From Bog-756 sp963776225 (GTDB taxonomy: Bacteria; Actinomycetota; Acidimicrobiia; Acidimicrobiales; RAAP-2), in contig CAVZLL010000004.1 in assembly GCA_963776225.1 (NCBI GenBank), positions 1,240,001 to 1,304,000 on the forward strand: 64,000 bases of DNA, written 5' to 3'. Of the stretch, positions 1-11,070 are shown piece after piece. The notes below the pieces were generated by a model, which worked only from the letters and a program-made list of their open reading frames with translations, had not been told where the DNA came from and made no database searches. Each line of letters begins with the position of its first letter. The first letter of the stretch is position 1. The position numbers and the translations under genes are program-made.

Positions 1-683
1 TGGTGCCGTCACGCTGGAAGAGGAAGGGCACCGCGTCGAGCCGGAAGCCGTCGAGGCCCAGGTCGAGCCAGAAGCGCACCACCTCGAGCATGGCATCGAC
101 CACCTCGGGGTTCTCGTAGTTGAGGTCGGGCTGATGGGCGTAGAAGCGGTGCCAGTAGTACTGGTCGCGGGCCGGCTCGTAGGACCAGTTGGAGCGCTCG
201 ACGTCGATGAAGACGACCCGGGCCTCGGGCCACCGCTGGTCGTCGTCGTTCCAGACGTACCAGTCGGCCTTGGGGTTGTCACGGCTCGGCGCGCGACTCG
301 ACGAACCAGGGGTGCTCGCTGCTGGTGTGGTTGATGACCAGGTCGGCGATGACCCGGATGCCGCGGCTGTGGGCCGCCTCGAGCAGGGCCCGCAGGTCGT
401 CGACGGTCCCGCTCTCGGGGTGCACCGAGAAGTAGTCGCTGATGTCGTAGCCGCCGTCGCGCAGCGGCGAGGGGTAGAAGGGGAGGAGCCAGAGGCAGTC
501 GACCCCCAGCCACTGGAGGTAGTCGAGCTTGGCGATGAGCCCCGGGATGTCCCCCACGCCGTCGTTGTTGCCGTCGAAGAAGCCCCGGATGAAGACCTCG
601 TAGAAGACGGCGCGCTGGAACCAGAGCGGATCGTCCTCGGGCGGCGGGAGCGACCGTCCCGGCGGTGTGGAGAGCTCGGTCAC
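1..683 (-). CDS. treS: Trehalose synthase (GH13), N-terminal part, frameshifted and cut by window edge
   Basis: TreS interconverts maltose and trehalose in the cytoplasm. The first 134 codons carry the GH13 start (WFQRAVFYEVFIRGF, DLVINHTSSEHPWF). The frame then hits TGA at 281-279. Reading on one base later gives DNPKADWYVWNDDD and GLDGFRLDAVPF, which holds the GH13 nucleophile Asp. So one extra base (near 281) or two missing bases interrupt the gene. It runs off the left edge, so about 225 of the roughly 600 residues usual for the family are visible. Start is GTG at 683, six bases after a TAGCGT hexamer. It is downstream of meaB but seems to have its own promoter. A real truncation is possible, but the intact downstream frame favours a sequence error. 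Confidence 0.88.
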
Positions 684-689
684 GAGCGC

Positions 690-695
690 ACGCTA
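690..695 (-). promoter_or_regulatory. -10-like hexamer of treS
   Basis: TAGCGT on the minus strand ends six bases before the GTG start of treS, so the transcript probably begins at or next to the start codon (leaderless). No clear -35 was seen. Confidence 0.5.
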
Positions 696-723
696 TCCGA
701 GGCGCGCGCCGCGATGGTGCTCT

Positions 724-1716
724 TCAACCGCCCCCCGGCCGGCCGGTCGGGAAGAGCGCCGACAGCAGTCGGTCGGCTGCCTCGTAGGGGTCGACCGTAC
801 CGTTCGAGAGCTCGGTCAGCGTCGTGGCGAATCGGTCGGCGGCGAGCAGGTCGTCGATCTCCTGTTCGACCAGCGCGAGCAGGATCTGGCGGAACTCGCG
901 TGCGAGCCGCCGTCGGCGGCGCTCCTCCAGGGTACCGTCCGCGAGGAGCGACGACCGGTGCTCGGCGATGGCGGTCCACACCTCCTCGACCCCGTCACCG
1001 GTGGCGGCCACCGTCTCGACGATCGGCGGGCGCCAGGTGCCGAGCTGGGTGAGGTCGAGCATGAGCTCGAGGTCGCGGCGCGTCTCGCGCGCACCCGGAC
1101 GGTCGGCCTTGTTGATCACGAACAGATCGGCGATCTCGAGGAGACCTGCCTTGTTCGCCTGGATCGCGTCGCCCCAGCCGGGGTTGACCACCACGATGGT
1201 GGTGTCGGTCGCTGCGGCGACCGACACCTCCTGCTGGCCGACCCCGACCGTCTCGACCAGCACCACCGGGACCCCCACCGCGGAGAGCACCCGGATCGCG
1301 TCGGGCACCGCCACGGTCAGGCCTCCCAGGTGGCCGCGGGTGGCCATCGAGCGGATGTAGACCTTCTCGTCGTGGGCGTGGTCCTGCATCCGGACCCGGT
1401 CGCCGAGGATCGCCCCACCGGAGAACGGCGACGAGGGGTCGACGGCCAGCACCGCCACCCGGTCGCTCCCGTCGAGGCCACGGGTGCGTGCCTGGTCGAT
1501 GAGCCGGTCGGTGAGGGTCGACTTGCCCGAGCCGGGGGCGCCGGTGATCCCGACCGTGTAGGCCTGCCGTTGCTCGCGGTAGGCGAGCCCGGCAACCGCA
1601 CGCGATGGGGGGCCGCCCCGTTCGACCATCGAGAGGAGACGGGGCAGGGCCACCCGGTCGCCATTGCGGGCGGCCTCGAACAGGACGGTGGGATCGGAGG
1701 GTTTCGGGCCGGGCAC
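724..1716 (-). CDS. meaB: MeaB/ArgK-type GTPase, methylmalonyl-CoA mutase chaperone
   Basis: MeaB proteins load and protect adenosylcobalamin in methylmalonyl-CoA mutase, using GTP. The 330-residue protein has the P-loop GAPGSGKS at residues 59-66, VLAVDPSSPFSGGAILGDR in the middle, the switch-region VETVGVGQQE and the guanine-specificity motif NKAD. Length matches the family. No mutase subunit is in the window, so the partner must be elsewhere or just outside. It lies between murA (upstream, 34 bases away) and treS on the same strand and could be co-transcribed with murA. ArgK kinase activity was an older assignment; the GTPase chaperone role is better supported for the family. Confidence 0.9.
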   Translation of the reverse strand: MPGPKPSDPTVLFEAARNGDRVALPRLLSMVERGGPPSRAVAGLAYREQRQAYTVGITGAPGSGKSTLTDRLIDQARTRGLDGSDRVAVLAVDPSSPFSGGAILGDRVRMQDHAHDEKVYIRSMATRGHLGGLTVAVPDAIRVLSAVGVPVVLVETVGVGQQEVSVAAATDTTIVVVNPGWGDAIQANKAGLLEIADLFVINKADRPGARETRRDLELMLDLTQLGTWRPPIVETVAATGDGVEEVWTAIAEHRSSLLADGTLEERRRRRLAREFRQILLALVEQEIDDLLAADRFATTLTELSNGTVDPYEAADRLLSALFPTGRPGGG

Positions 1717-1750
1717 GGGCAGCCGAGGATACCCGGGGTGGTCCGGGGGG

Positions 1751-3030
1751 TCAGGCCCGGACGACGCTTGCGCCGAGGGAGTTGAGCTTGCGGTCGAAGT
1801 CCTCGTAGCCGCGGTCGACGTGGTGGGCGTCGGCGATCACCGTCTCGCCGTCGGCCGCCAACCCGGCCAGCACCAGCGCCGCCCCGGCCCGGACGTCGAA
1901 TGCCCGCACCGGGGCCCCCGACAGCCGCTCGACCCCGCGGACCACCGCGTGATGGCCCTCGGTCCGCACGTCGGCCCCCATCCGGCGCAGCTCCTCGACG
2001 TAGCGGAACCGCCCGAAGAAGAGGTTCTCGGTGACGATGCCCACGCCGTCGGCCACGGTGAGCAAGGTGACCATGAGCGGCTTGTAGTCGGTGGCGAACC
2101 CCGGGTAGGGCAGGGTGGCGACGTCCACCGAGTGGATCCGCCCACCTCCCTTCGCGTCGGCCCGGAGCCCGCCGGGCCCCATGGTGATCTCGACGCCCAT
2201 GGCGGTCAGCTTCCGGATCAGCATGTCCATGTGCTCGGGGCGGCCGTCCTCGACGACGACCTCGCCCCCGGTCAACGCGGCCGCGACCAGGAAGGTGGCG
2301 ACGACCAACCGGTCGGGGACGACCCGGTGGGCTGCAGGGTGCAGACGCTCGACCCCCTCGACCTCGATCCGCGAGGTACCCGCCCCGGTGATCCGCGCGC
2401 CCATGGCGTTGAGGTAGTCGGCGAGGTCGGCCACCTCGGGCTCGCGGGCCGCGTTCTCGATGACCGTGGTCCCCTTGGCGAGGGTGGCCGCCATCAGCAC
2501 GTTGTCCGTGCCGGTGTGGCTCGGGTACTCGAGCACGACCCGGTTGCCGATGAGCCGGGACGCTCCGCCGACCGTGCTCTCGACCGTTCCGACCACGTTG
2601 CCGTGCGAGGAACCGAACACCGCGCCCATGGTCTCGAGCGCGTGCAGGTGCATGTCGATCGGCCGGGGACCGAAGTCGTCCCCCCCGGTGCGGACACGCT
2701 CGCCCGTCCGCACCGGGCGAGGAGCGGACCGAGCACGACGACCGACGCCCGCATCCGCTCGACCAGCTCGTAGGGGGCCTCGGGGACCAGCTCGGCCGGG
2801 GTGGTCACGACCAGCTCGTCGGGACGGCTCCCCCGGGCCGCCTCGACGCCCATCGCACCGAGCACCTCGGCCATGATGTCCACGTCGGTGATCCTCGGGA
2901 CGTTGGTGAGCACGTGCCTGCCCTCGGCGAGCAGGCAGGCGGCCATGAGCTTGAGCACCGAATTCTTGGCACCTCCGGCCCGCACGGTCCCGGAGAGCGG
3001 ACCGCCCGGGGTGACGATGAAGCGGTCCAC
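1751..3030 (-). CDS. murA: UDP-N-acetylglucosamine 1-carboxyvinyltransferase, one frameshift
   Basis: MurA adds enolpyruvate to UDP-GlcNAc, the first committed step of peptidoglycan synthesis. The N-terminal frame reads VDRFIVTPGGPLSGTVRAGG with the AKNSVLKLMAACLL block. It stays open to LLARCGRASVSAPGG and then continues one frame over as GDDFGPRPIDMHLHALE through to the C terminus. The junction is a run of seven C on the plus strand (2680-2686); eight or five would restore the frame, giving about 426 residues, the normal size. Start is GTG at 3030, chosen for homology and a CATACT hexamer six bases upstream. The nucleophile position lies in CGRASV, where Cys is visible as GRC-like context near residue 120. 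An essential single-copy gene is unlikely to be truly broken, so I read this as a homopolymer error. Confidence 0.9.
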
Positions 3031-3036
3031 CCCACA

Positions 3037-3042
3037 AGTATG
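3037..3042 (-). promoter_or_regulatory. -10-like hexamer of murA
   Basis: CATACT on the minus strand sits six bases before the GTG at 3030. It supports that start over the in-frame ATG at 3081 and suggests a leaderless mRNA. Confidence 0.45.
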
Positions 3043-3158
3043 GCCCGGGGTGCCGGACGACCCGTCGATGCTGCGCCTCACGACCCGGGATCGGATACCG
3101 GTTCGCCCGTTCCGATCTCACCGTCCGGGCCCGTGGCGCCCCCCTCGGTGGCAGCCAC

Positions 3159-3164
3159 TAACGT
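3159..3164 (+). promoter_or_regulatory. -10-like hexamer of glpX
   Basis: TAACGT lies eight bases before the GTG start of glpX, again consistent with leaderless transcription. It is divergent from the murA promoter about 120 bases away. Confidence 0.5.
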
Positions 3165-3172
3165 CTGTGCCC

Positions 3173-4168
3173 GTGAGCGCGACCGCCCAGGCACCCGATC
3201 GCAATCTGGCCATGGAACTGGTGCGGGTCACCGAAGCCTCCGCCCTGGCGGCGTCCCGGTGGATGGGGCGAGGGGACAAGGAGGGGGCCGACGGCGCCGC
3301 GGTCAACGCCATGCGCATCGTGCTCTCGAGCATCGCCATGGACGGGGTCGTGGTGATCGGCGAGGGGGAGAAGGACAACGCCCCGATGCTGTTCAACGGC
3401 GAGCGGATCGGTGACGGCACCCCGCCCAAGGCCGACATCGCGGTCGATCCGATCGACGGCACCACCTCGACCGCCCTCGGACGCGGCGGGGCCCTCGCGG
3501 TCATCGCCGTCTCCGAGCAGGACACCATGTTCGACCCGGGGCCGTGCGTCTACATGGAGAAGCTGGCGGTCGGCCCACGGGCGGTCGGTGCCATCGACAT
3601 CACCCAGCCGATCGCGGCGAACCTGGAAGCGGTGGCCAAGGCCAAGGGAGCCTCGGTCCGCGACCTCACCGTGATCATCCTCGACCGTCCGCGCCACGAG
3701 CAGCTGATCGCCGATGTCCGCGCCACCGGGGCACGGATCCGGCTCATCACCGACGGCGACGTGGCCGGCGCCATCGCCACCTCGTGGCCCGACACCGGGG
3801 TGGACCTCCTGGTCGGCATCGGGGGAACCCCCGAGGGCGTGATCGCGGCCGCGGCGCTCAAGTCGATGGGCGGCGAGATCCAGGGTCGCCTCTACCCCCG
3901 CGACGAGACCGAGCGGACCGCGGCGCTCGACCGCGGCTACGACCTCGACGCCGTCCTGACGACCGACGACCTGGTGCGCGGGGACAACTGCTTCTTCGCC
4001 GCCACCGGGATCACCGACGGGGAGCTGCTCCAGGGCGTCCGCTACGACGAATTCGGTGCCAGCACCCAGTCGCTGGTCATGCGGTCCAAGTCCGGGACGG
4101 TCCGGCTCATCGACGCCAGGCACCCGCTGCACAAGCTCTCCGAGTACAGCGCCATCGAGTTCGGCTGA
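3173..4168 (+). CDS. glpX: Fructose-1,6-bisphosphatase class II
   Basis: GlpX dephosphorylates fructose-1,6-bisphosphate in gluconeogenesis and is the usual FBPase of actinobacteria. The 331-residue product carries the metal-binding blocks IGEGEKDNAPMLFNGE and AVDPIDGTT, followed by GGTPEGVIAAAALK and GDNCFFAATGITDGELL, all in the expected order. Start is GTG at 3173, giving VSATAQAPDRNLAMEL; the open frame extends further upstream but overlaps murA. It converges on atpC with a 34-base gap. Nothing unusual was seen. Confidence 0.95.
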   Translation: MSATAQAPDRNLAMELVRVTEASALAASRWMGRGDKEGADGAAVNAMRIVLSSIAMDGVVVIGEGEKDNAPMLFNGERIGDGTPPKADIAVDPIDGTTSTALGRGGALAVIAVSEQDTMFDPGPCVYMEKLAVGPRAVGAIDITQPIAANLEAVAKAKGASVRDLTVIILDRPRHEQLIADVRATGARIRLITDGDVAGAIATSWPDTGVDLLVGIGGTPEGVIAAAALKSMGGEIQGRLYPRDETERTAALDRGYDLDAVLTTDDLVRGDNCFFAATGITDGELLQGVRYDEFGASTQSLVMRSKSGTVRLIDARHPLHKLSEYSAIEFG

Positions 4169-4202
4169 CCAACCGACGTGGGGAGCGGTCGGCTCCGTCC
4201 CG

Positions 4203-4610
4203 CTACTCGGCGAGGCTCAGGAACCGCTCCACCCGCTGCTTCTCACGCTCGGCGACCCGGCGCCGCTCGGTGTCCTCTCCGGCCTGCTCGATCTCGTGCT
4301 CGGCTGCCTCCAGACGTTCCCGGAGTCGGTCCGTGTCGAGGTCTCCGACGGGATAGGCCTCCTGGAGCAACAGCAGCGCGTGGTTGCCGCCCACTTGGAG
4401 ATAGCCTTCCGCCTGCGCGAACCGGACCACCTCGGTCTCGGTCCTGTACAGCCGCAGCTCGGTGGGCTCGAGGGTGGCCAGCAGCGGTGCGTGCCGGCTG
4501 AGGATGCCGATCTGACCGAGCGTGGTGCGTGTCGAGACCATCTCCACCTCGCCGTTGAAGATCTCACCCTCCGGGGTGAGCACTTCGACGGGGAACGGCG
4601 TGTGGGCCAC
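4203..4610 (-). CDS. atpC: ATP synthase F1 epsilon subunit
   Basis: Epsilon is part of the F1 rotor stalk and couples or inhibits ATP hydrolysis. The 135 residues show the beta-sandwich domain (VEVLTPEGEIFNGEVEMV, GQIGILSRHAPLLATL) and a long C-terminal helical tail rich in Arg and Glu. It is the last gene of the atp cluster, one base after atpD. Confidence 0.95.
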   Translation of the reverse strand: MAHTPFPVEVLTPEGEIFNGEVEMVSTRTTLGQIGILSRHAPLLATLEPTELRLYRTETEVVRFAQAEGYLQVGGNHALLLLQEAYPVGDLDTDRLRERLEAAEHEIEQAGEDTERRRVAEREKQRVERFLSLAE

Positions 4611-4611
4611 C

Positions 4612-6084
4612 TCAGTTCTCCTGGCTGTCCCGGAGCACGTCGTCGATCGTGCCCTTCATGAAGAACGCACGCTCGGGGAGGTCGTCGTGCTTCCCCTCGA
4701 GGATCTCCTTGAACCCCCGGACCGTCTCGGCGACCGGGACGTACACGCCCGGGGTACCGGTGAACTGCTCGGCGACGAAGAACGGCTGCGAGAGGTACCG
4801 CTCGAGCTTGCGGGCCCGGGTCACCGTCACCTTGTCCTCGTCGGAGAGCTCGTCGATTCCGAGGATCGCGATGATGTCCTGCAGCTCCTTGTAGCGTTGG
4901 AGCACCTGCTTCACCTCGTTGGCGACCCGGAAGTGCTCCTCCCCGAGGACCTCGGCCTTGAGGATCGTCGAGGTCGAGTCGAGCGGATCGACCGCCGGGT
5001 AGATGCCCTTCTCGGCGATCGACCGGGACAGCACCGTCGTGGCGTTCAGGTGGGCGAACACCGACGCCGGAGCGGGGTCGGTGAGGTCGTCGGCAGGCAC
5101 GTAGATCGCCTGCACACTGGTCACCGAGCCCTTGCGGGTGGAGGTGATCCGCTCCTGCAGCTCGCCCATCTCCGAGTCGAGGGTCGGCTGATAGCCGACC
5201 TGCGAGGGCATCCGGCCGAGCAGCGCCGAGACCTCCGAGCCGGCCTGGACGAAGCGGAAGATGTTGTCGATGAAGAGGAGGACGTCCTGCCCCTCCTCGT
5301 CCCGGAAGTACTCGGCCATCGTGAGACCGGACAGCGCCACCCGCATCCGGGCGCCGGGCGGCTCGTTCATCTGCCCGAAGACGAGCATCGTCTTGTCGAG
5401 CACGCCCGATTCCTTCATCTCGATCCAGAGGTCGTTGCCCTCGCGTGAGCGCTCGCCGACACCGCAGAACGCCGACAGCCCACCGTGCTCCTGGGCGAGG
5501 TTGTGGATGAGCTCCTGGATGATCACGGTCTTGCCGACGCCCGCACCTCCGAACAGCCCGACCTTGCCCCCCTTGACGTAGGGCGCCAGCAGGTCGACGA
5601 CCTTGATGCCGGTCTCGAACAGCTCCGTCGTCGGGGTCATCGCCTCGACGTTGGGGGCCTCCCGATGGATCGGCCAGCGCTCGATGCCCTCCTCCAGCGG
5701 AGCACCGAGGTCGATCGGCTCGCCGAGCAGGTTGAAGATCCGTCCGAGCGTGCCCCGCCCCACCGGAACGGTGATCGGTGCTCCGGTGTCGATCACCTCG
5801 GCACCCCGGGCGAGGCCGTCGGTGGTGTCGAGCGCCACCGCCCGGACCCGGTCGTCGCCGAGCTGCTGCTGCACCTCGCAGATCAGGAACTCGTCCTGGG
5901 CGGCACCGATGTCCTCGTCCTCCTCGGCACGCGCAGCCGCCGGGCGGCGCACCTTGATGGCGTGGTTGATCTCCGGGAGCTTCTCGTGGAACACCGCCTC
6001 GATCACGACGCCTTCGATCGCCTCGATCCGCCCGACGTTCTCGGTGCGGCTCTCCGCCGGCGGTGCCTTGTCTGTCAATGCCAT
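4612..6084 (-). CDS. atpD: ATP synthase F1 beta subunit
   Basis: Catalytic nucleotide-binding subunit of F1. Walker A GGAGVGKT is near residue 165-170, followed by GERSREGNDLW and the Walker B region LLFIDNIFRF. I chose ATG at 6084 (MALTDKAPP) because GGAGAG lies a few bases upstream; a GTG at 6096 is also in frame. Residues about 40-58 (RRPAAARAEEDEDIGAAQDE) are an acidic, alanine-rich insertion of roughly 16 residues in the N-terminal beta-barrel compared with the usual protein, where the strand runs straight into EVQQQLG. Otherwise standard. Confidence 0.97.
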   Translation of the reverse strand: MALTDKAPPAESRTENVGRIEAIEGVVIEAVFHEKLPEINHAIKVRRPAAARAEEDEDIGAAQDEFLICEVQQQLGDDRVRAVALDTTDGLARGAEVIDTGAPITVPVGRGTLGRIFNLLGEPIDLGAPLEEGIERWPIHREAPNVEAMTPTTELFETGIKVVDLLAPYVKGGKVGLFGGAGVGKTVIIQELIHNLAQEHGGLSAFCGVGERSREGNDLWIEMKESGVLDKTMLVFGQMNEPPGARMRVALSGLTMAEYFRDEEGQDVLLFIDNIFRFVQAGSEVSALLGRMPSQVGYQPTLDSEMGELQERITSTRKGSVTSVQAIYVPADDLTDPAPASVFAHLNATTVLSRSIAEKGIYPAVDPLDSTSTILKAEVLGEEHFRVANEVKQVLQRYKELQDIIAILGIDELSDEDKVTVTRARKLERYLSQPFFVAEQFTGTPGVYVPVAETVRGFKEILEGKHDDLPERAFFMKGTIDDVLRDSQEN

Positions 6085-6104
6085 CCCACTCTCCACTCTG
6101 GGCT

Positions 6105-7013
6105 CTACCCGAGCCCCTCGGCCCCGGCGACGACTTCCATGATCTCCTGGGTGATCTCGGCCTGGCGCGCCCGGTTCATCTGCAGCGTGAGGTCATGGAT
6201 CAGCTCGCCGGCGTTGTCAGAGGCATGGCGCATCGCGGTCATCCTCGCGCCGTGCTCGGATGCGGTCGAATCGAGCAGTGCACGGTAGATCGAGATCTCG
6301 ACGTAGTCGGGCACCAGCCTCCGCAGCACCGCCACGGCGTCGGGCTCGTACTCGGGTACCACCCGCTGCCCGCTCGCGGTGCCACCTTCCGCCTCCTCGG
6401 TCGGCTCCCCCTCGAGCACGGTCGCCCGCTGCAGGGGGAGGAGTGTCTCGCGCCGGACCACCTGGGAAATCGGCGAGAGGAAGCCGTTGTAGAACACCTC
6501 CACCTGGTCGACCTCGCCGTCGAGGTAGGCGGACATCAGCCGTTCGGCGATGCGGCGCGCGTCGGGAAAGCTGGGACGGTCGGTGAAGCCGGTGAAGCTG
6601 TCCGCCGGCTCCAGCCCGCGGAAGGTGAGCGACGATGCGACTCTCCGGCCGGACGCGAAGTAGACCACCCGCCGTCCGTCACCCTCGTGCTCGCGTCCGG
6701 CGGCGACCCCGGCCCGGACGATGTTCGAGTTGAACGCACCGGCGAGACCCCGATCGCCGGCGACGAGCAACAGGCCGACCGTCCCCACCTCGGCGTGCTC
6801 CTCGAGGATCGGCACGCTCGGGACCGCACCGGCGGCCTCGGCCGCCTGCCGGGTCATCCGCCGGATGGCGCCCGCGTACGGCCGCAGCGCCACGATCCGC
6901 TGTTCGGATCGGCGCAGCCGGGCGGCCGCGACCATGGCCATCGCCCGGGTGATCTTCTCGATGTTCTTGACGGCGCTGATGCGGTTGCGCACGTCGCGCT
7001 GCGACTGTGGCAT
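6105..7013 (-). CDS. atpG: ATP synthase F1 gamma subunit
   Basis: Gamma is the central rotor shaft. The 302 residues begin with the conserved helix RDVRNRISAVKNIEKITRAM and end with the paired helix SEHGARMTAMRHASDNAGEL. The middle contains VAGDRGLAGAFNSNI. A loop near residue 205-225 (EGEPTEEAEGGTASGQ) is longer than in enterobacteria, as often seen in actinobacteria. It sits between atpA and atpD with short gaps. Confidence 0.96.
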   Translation of the reverse strand: MPQSQRDVRNRISAVKNIEKITRAMAMVAAARLRRSEQRIVALRPYAGAIRRMTRQAAEAAGAVPSVPILEEHAEVGTVGLLLVAGDRGLAGAFNSNIVRAGVAAGREHEGDGRRVVYFASGRRVASSLTFRGLEPADSFTGFTDRPSFPDARRIAERLMSAYLDGEVDQVEVFYNGFLSPISQVVRRETLLPLQRATVLEGEPTEEAEGGTASGQRVVPEYEPDAVAVLRRLVPDYVEISIYRALLDSTASEHGARMTAMRHASDNAGELIHDLTLQMNRARQAEITQEIMEVVAGAEGLG

Positions 7014-7034
7014 AGATCGTGAGGCGCGCTGGGA

Positions 7035-8676
<1,642 letters not shown>

Positions 8677-8693
<17 letters not shown>

Positions 8694-9252
8694 TGGGTGG
8701 CTCCTTGCCTTGCGAGGGTAAGCGCGCCTGTGCGACCTGCTTGCGGAGGTCGTTCAGCCGATTCCTGATCGACGCATCGAGGACGACGTTGCCGACGCGG
8801 AGCACGATGCCACCGAGCATGTCGGGGTCGACCACGGTCGTGAGCTGGATGGTATTGCCGGTCCCGCTGCCGATCTGTTCGCTGATACTGCGCACGGTCG
8901 CCTCGTCGAGCTGCACCGCGCTGGTCACCTCGACCGGGAGCAGCTTCATCTCGGCATCCCATCGCGCCTCGTAGAGCGCACGGACGTGGACGATCTCCGG
9001 CATGCGCTGACGCTCGATGAGCGTCTCGAGGAAGCTCATGAGCGTCTCATCGGCCCCCTCGACCATCCGGGCGAGTCCCTCCTTCTTCTCGGTGGTCGAG
9101 AAATAGGGCGAAACGAAGAAGATCTCGAGCTGCCGATCGGCAGCCAGCGCGTCGACGAACTGGGCGAGCTGCTCACGCACGGTGTCGAGCACGCCGCGCT
9201 CGGAGGCGACCTCGAACAGCGCCCGTGCGTAGACCTCGGCGACCTCTTCCAT
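8677..9252 (-). CDS. atpH: ATP synthase F1 delta subunit
   Basis: Delta links F1 to the peripheral stalk. The 191-residue protein has the helical N-terminal domain (VAEVYARALFEVA) and the C-terminal SIRNRLNDLRKQV signature. It is a free-standing delta, not the b-delta fusion of mycobacteria, which is informative for placement outside Corynebacteriales. Overlaps atpA. Confidence 0.94.
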
Positions 9253-9288
9253 CAGACGGCGACCTGTTCCACTCGTTGCGCTCGGCGA

Positions 9289-9825
9289 TCAGCCCTGGCG
9301 GCGAGCGCCGCTCAGGACGGTGAAATCGAGATCGGAGAGCGCGTCGGTGACCAGCCGTCGCTGGTCCTCCTCGGTGAGCACCTTGCGGGTCACCTGCTCG
9401 GTGGCCATGATCGTGAGGTCGGCGACATCCCGGAGGATCTCGTCGATCATCCGGCGGCTCTCGGCCTCGATCTCGCGCCGGGTCTGTTCCAGCATCTGCT
9501 CACCCCGGGCCTGGGCGGTGGTGCGGGCCTCGCGCTCGTGGGCGGCGGCCGCCTGGCGGGCACGCTCGATGATCTCCTCTGCCTGCTGACGTGCCTCTCT
9601 CAGGTGCTCGCGGTACTCGACCAGGATCTCGTCCGCCTCGCGACGGGTACGGTCGGCCGCGTCGAGCGATTCGTCGATCACCTTCTGCCGGTTGTCGAGT
9701 GCCTGTCCGATGCGGGGCAGCACGAATTTGATGAGGATGAAGAGCGAGATCCCGAAGACCAAGAGCGTCCAGACCGTCAGCCCGACGTCGGGAGTGATCA
9801 GCCAGGAGCTGGATGCGAGTACCAC
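9289..9825 (-). CDS. atpF: ATP synthase F0 b subunit
   Basis: Peripheral stalk subunit. One N-terminal membrane helix (residues about 15-37, VGLTVWTLLVFGISLFILI) is followed by a long, charged coiled-coil region rich in Ala, Arg and Glu. 178 residues, usual for the family. A single b gene is present rather than b and b'. Confidence 0.95.
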   Translation of the reverse strand: MVLASSSWLITPDVGLTVWTLLVFGISLFILIKFVLPRIGQALDNRQKVIDESLDAADRTRREADEILVEYREHLREARQQAEEIIERARQAAAAHEREARTTAQARGEQMLEQTRREIEAESRRMIDEILRDVADLTIMATEQVTRKVLTEEDQRRLVTDALSDLDFTVLSGARRQG

Positions 9826-9843
9826 CGTGCCGGCTCCGTCGGC

Positions 9844-10143
9844 CTAGAGGAAGAAGGCGATGAAGCCGCCGACCAGGCCGTAGAAGAATGTCGCCTCGGT
9901 CAGCGCGAACCCGAGCCACTGGATCGAGGTGATCTCGTTCCGCATCTCCGGCTGGCGGGTCACCGACTCGATCACCTTGCCGAAGAGCATCCCGATGCCG
10001 GCACCGGCACCCGCGGCGCCGCCGCCGGCCCCGACACCGAGGGCGATCGATTTCCCCGCGTTCAACCCGATGTTTTGATACGACTGGACAGCGGCCGTGA
10101 TCACAGAATGGACAACCATGGTGATACCCACGATATGAATCAT
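9844..10143 (-). CDS. atpE: ATP synthase F0 c subunit
   Basis: Proton-carrying rotor-ring subunit. Two membrane helices: the first holds the Gly/Ala-rich GVGAGGGAAGAGAGIGM, the second the proton-binding Glu in ALTEATFFYGLVGGF. At 99 residues it is longer than the usual 70-80 because of an N-terminal extension (MIHIVGITMVVHSVITA) that may be a third hydrophobic segment or a targeting sequence. AAGGAG lies upstream of the ATG at 10143. Confidence 0.95.
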   Translation of the reverse strand: MIHIVGITMVVHSVITAAVQSYQNIGLNAGKSIALGVGAGGGAAGAGAGIGMLFGKVIESVTRQPEMRNEITSIQWLGFALTEATFFYGLVGGFIAFFL

Positions 10144-10164
10144 GTAGCTCGTCGCTCCTTTTTG

Positions 10165-11070
10165 TTAATGGCTGCCGACAGCCCCGCCCAAATAAATGGC
10201 GGTCAATATTGCGAAGATAAAGGCCTGTAGGCCGGCGATCAGTACGCACTCGAACAGATAGATCGCCACACCGAGCGGCAGGAGGAACCAGCCCACAGCC
10301 GGCAGCCCCAGCAGGACCGCCATGTCGCCGGCCATGAAATCTATCAGCAGGTGCCCGGCGAGCAAGTTGGCCCACAGTCGGATCGCCAGCGAGAGCAGCC
10401 GCAGGAAGTGCGAGACGATCTCCAACGGGTAGAGGAAGATCAGCATGCCTCCGCTGACACCCGACGGGACCAGTGACTTCACATACCCCCGCAGCCCGTG
10501 GGCGCGGAGCCCCTCGACGTTGTACGCGATGAAGACGCCAAGCGCCAGGACCAGCGGGAGAGCGACATTGGTGTCTGCGGCATAGATCTGGAACGAGGGG
10601 AGGCCCACTCCGCCGATGTGGATCTTGTCCAGCGTGTTCACGGGCAACGGGATGTAGCCGAGGAGGTTGGTCACCAGGACGAACACGAACAGCCCGAAGA
10701 TGAGCGGAAACCACTTCCTCGCCATCTGTTCGTCCATGCTGTCGGTGGCCAACCGTTTCGTGAGGTCGTACCCCCACTCGACAGCGGTCTGGACCCGGTT
10801 CGGGCGCATCTGCATGCGCCGCGCGACCCACAGGAGGATGCCGATGGTCAGCCCTGCGGTGAGCAGCAGGTAGAGCACTCCCTTGTTGATGTTGATCGGA
10901 CCCAGGTGCGCCCAGGTCACCAGCTGGTAGGGGGAGACGATGTTGAACGAGTTGTTCCTGTGCGTCTTGATGCCGAACACGAGCGCGAGCACGACCAGGC
11001 CCACCAGATACGCCAGGAGGACGAGGTAGGTGATCTGCCTGCGGCGGCTGATGCCGGACAGGAGCGTCAT
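10165..11070 (-). CDS. atpB: ATP synthase F0 a subunit
   Basis: Stator channel subunit that carries protons to the c ring. The 301-residue protein is strongly hydrophobic with about six helices; LSLAIRLWANLLAGHLL contains the conserved Arg in the a/c interface and the late helices are intact. It begins inside the last codons of atpI (ATGA overlap), so translation is probably coupled. Confidence 0.95.
   Translation of the reverse strand: MTLLSGISRRRQITYLVLLAYLVGLVVLALVFGIKTHRNNSFNIVSPYQLVTWAHLGPININKGVLYLLLTAGLTIGILLWVARRMQMRPNRVQTAVEWGYDLTKRLATDSMDEQMARKWFPLIFGLFVFVLVTNLLGYIPLPVNTLDKIHIGGVGLPSFQIYAADTNVALPLVLALGVFIAYNVEGLRAHGLRGYVKSLVPSGVSGGMLIFLYPLEIVSHFLRLLSLAIRLWANLLAGHLLIDFMAGDMAVLLGLPAVGWFLLPLGVAIYLFECVLIAGLQAFIFAILTAIYLGGAVGSH

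Noticed and set aside
279..283. Programmed +1 frameshift in treS at CCG TGA C
   Set aside because: It resembles stop-codon recoding, but eight more frameshifts occur in this window without stop codons or slippery sites, so a common error source is simpler.
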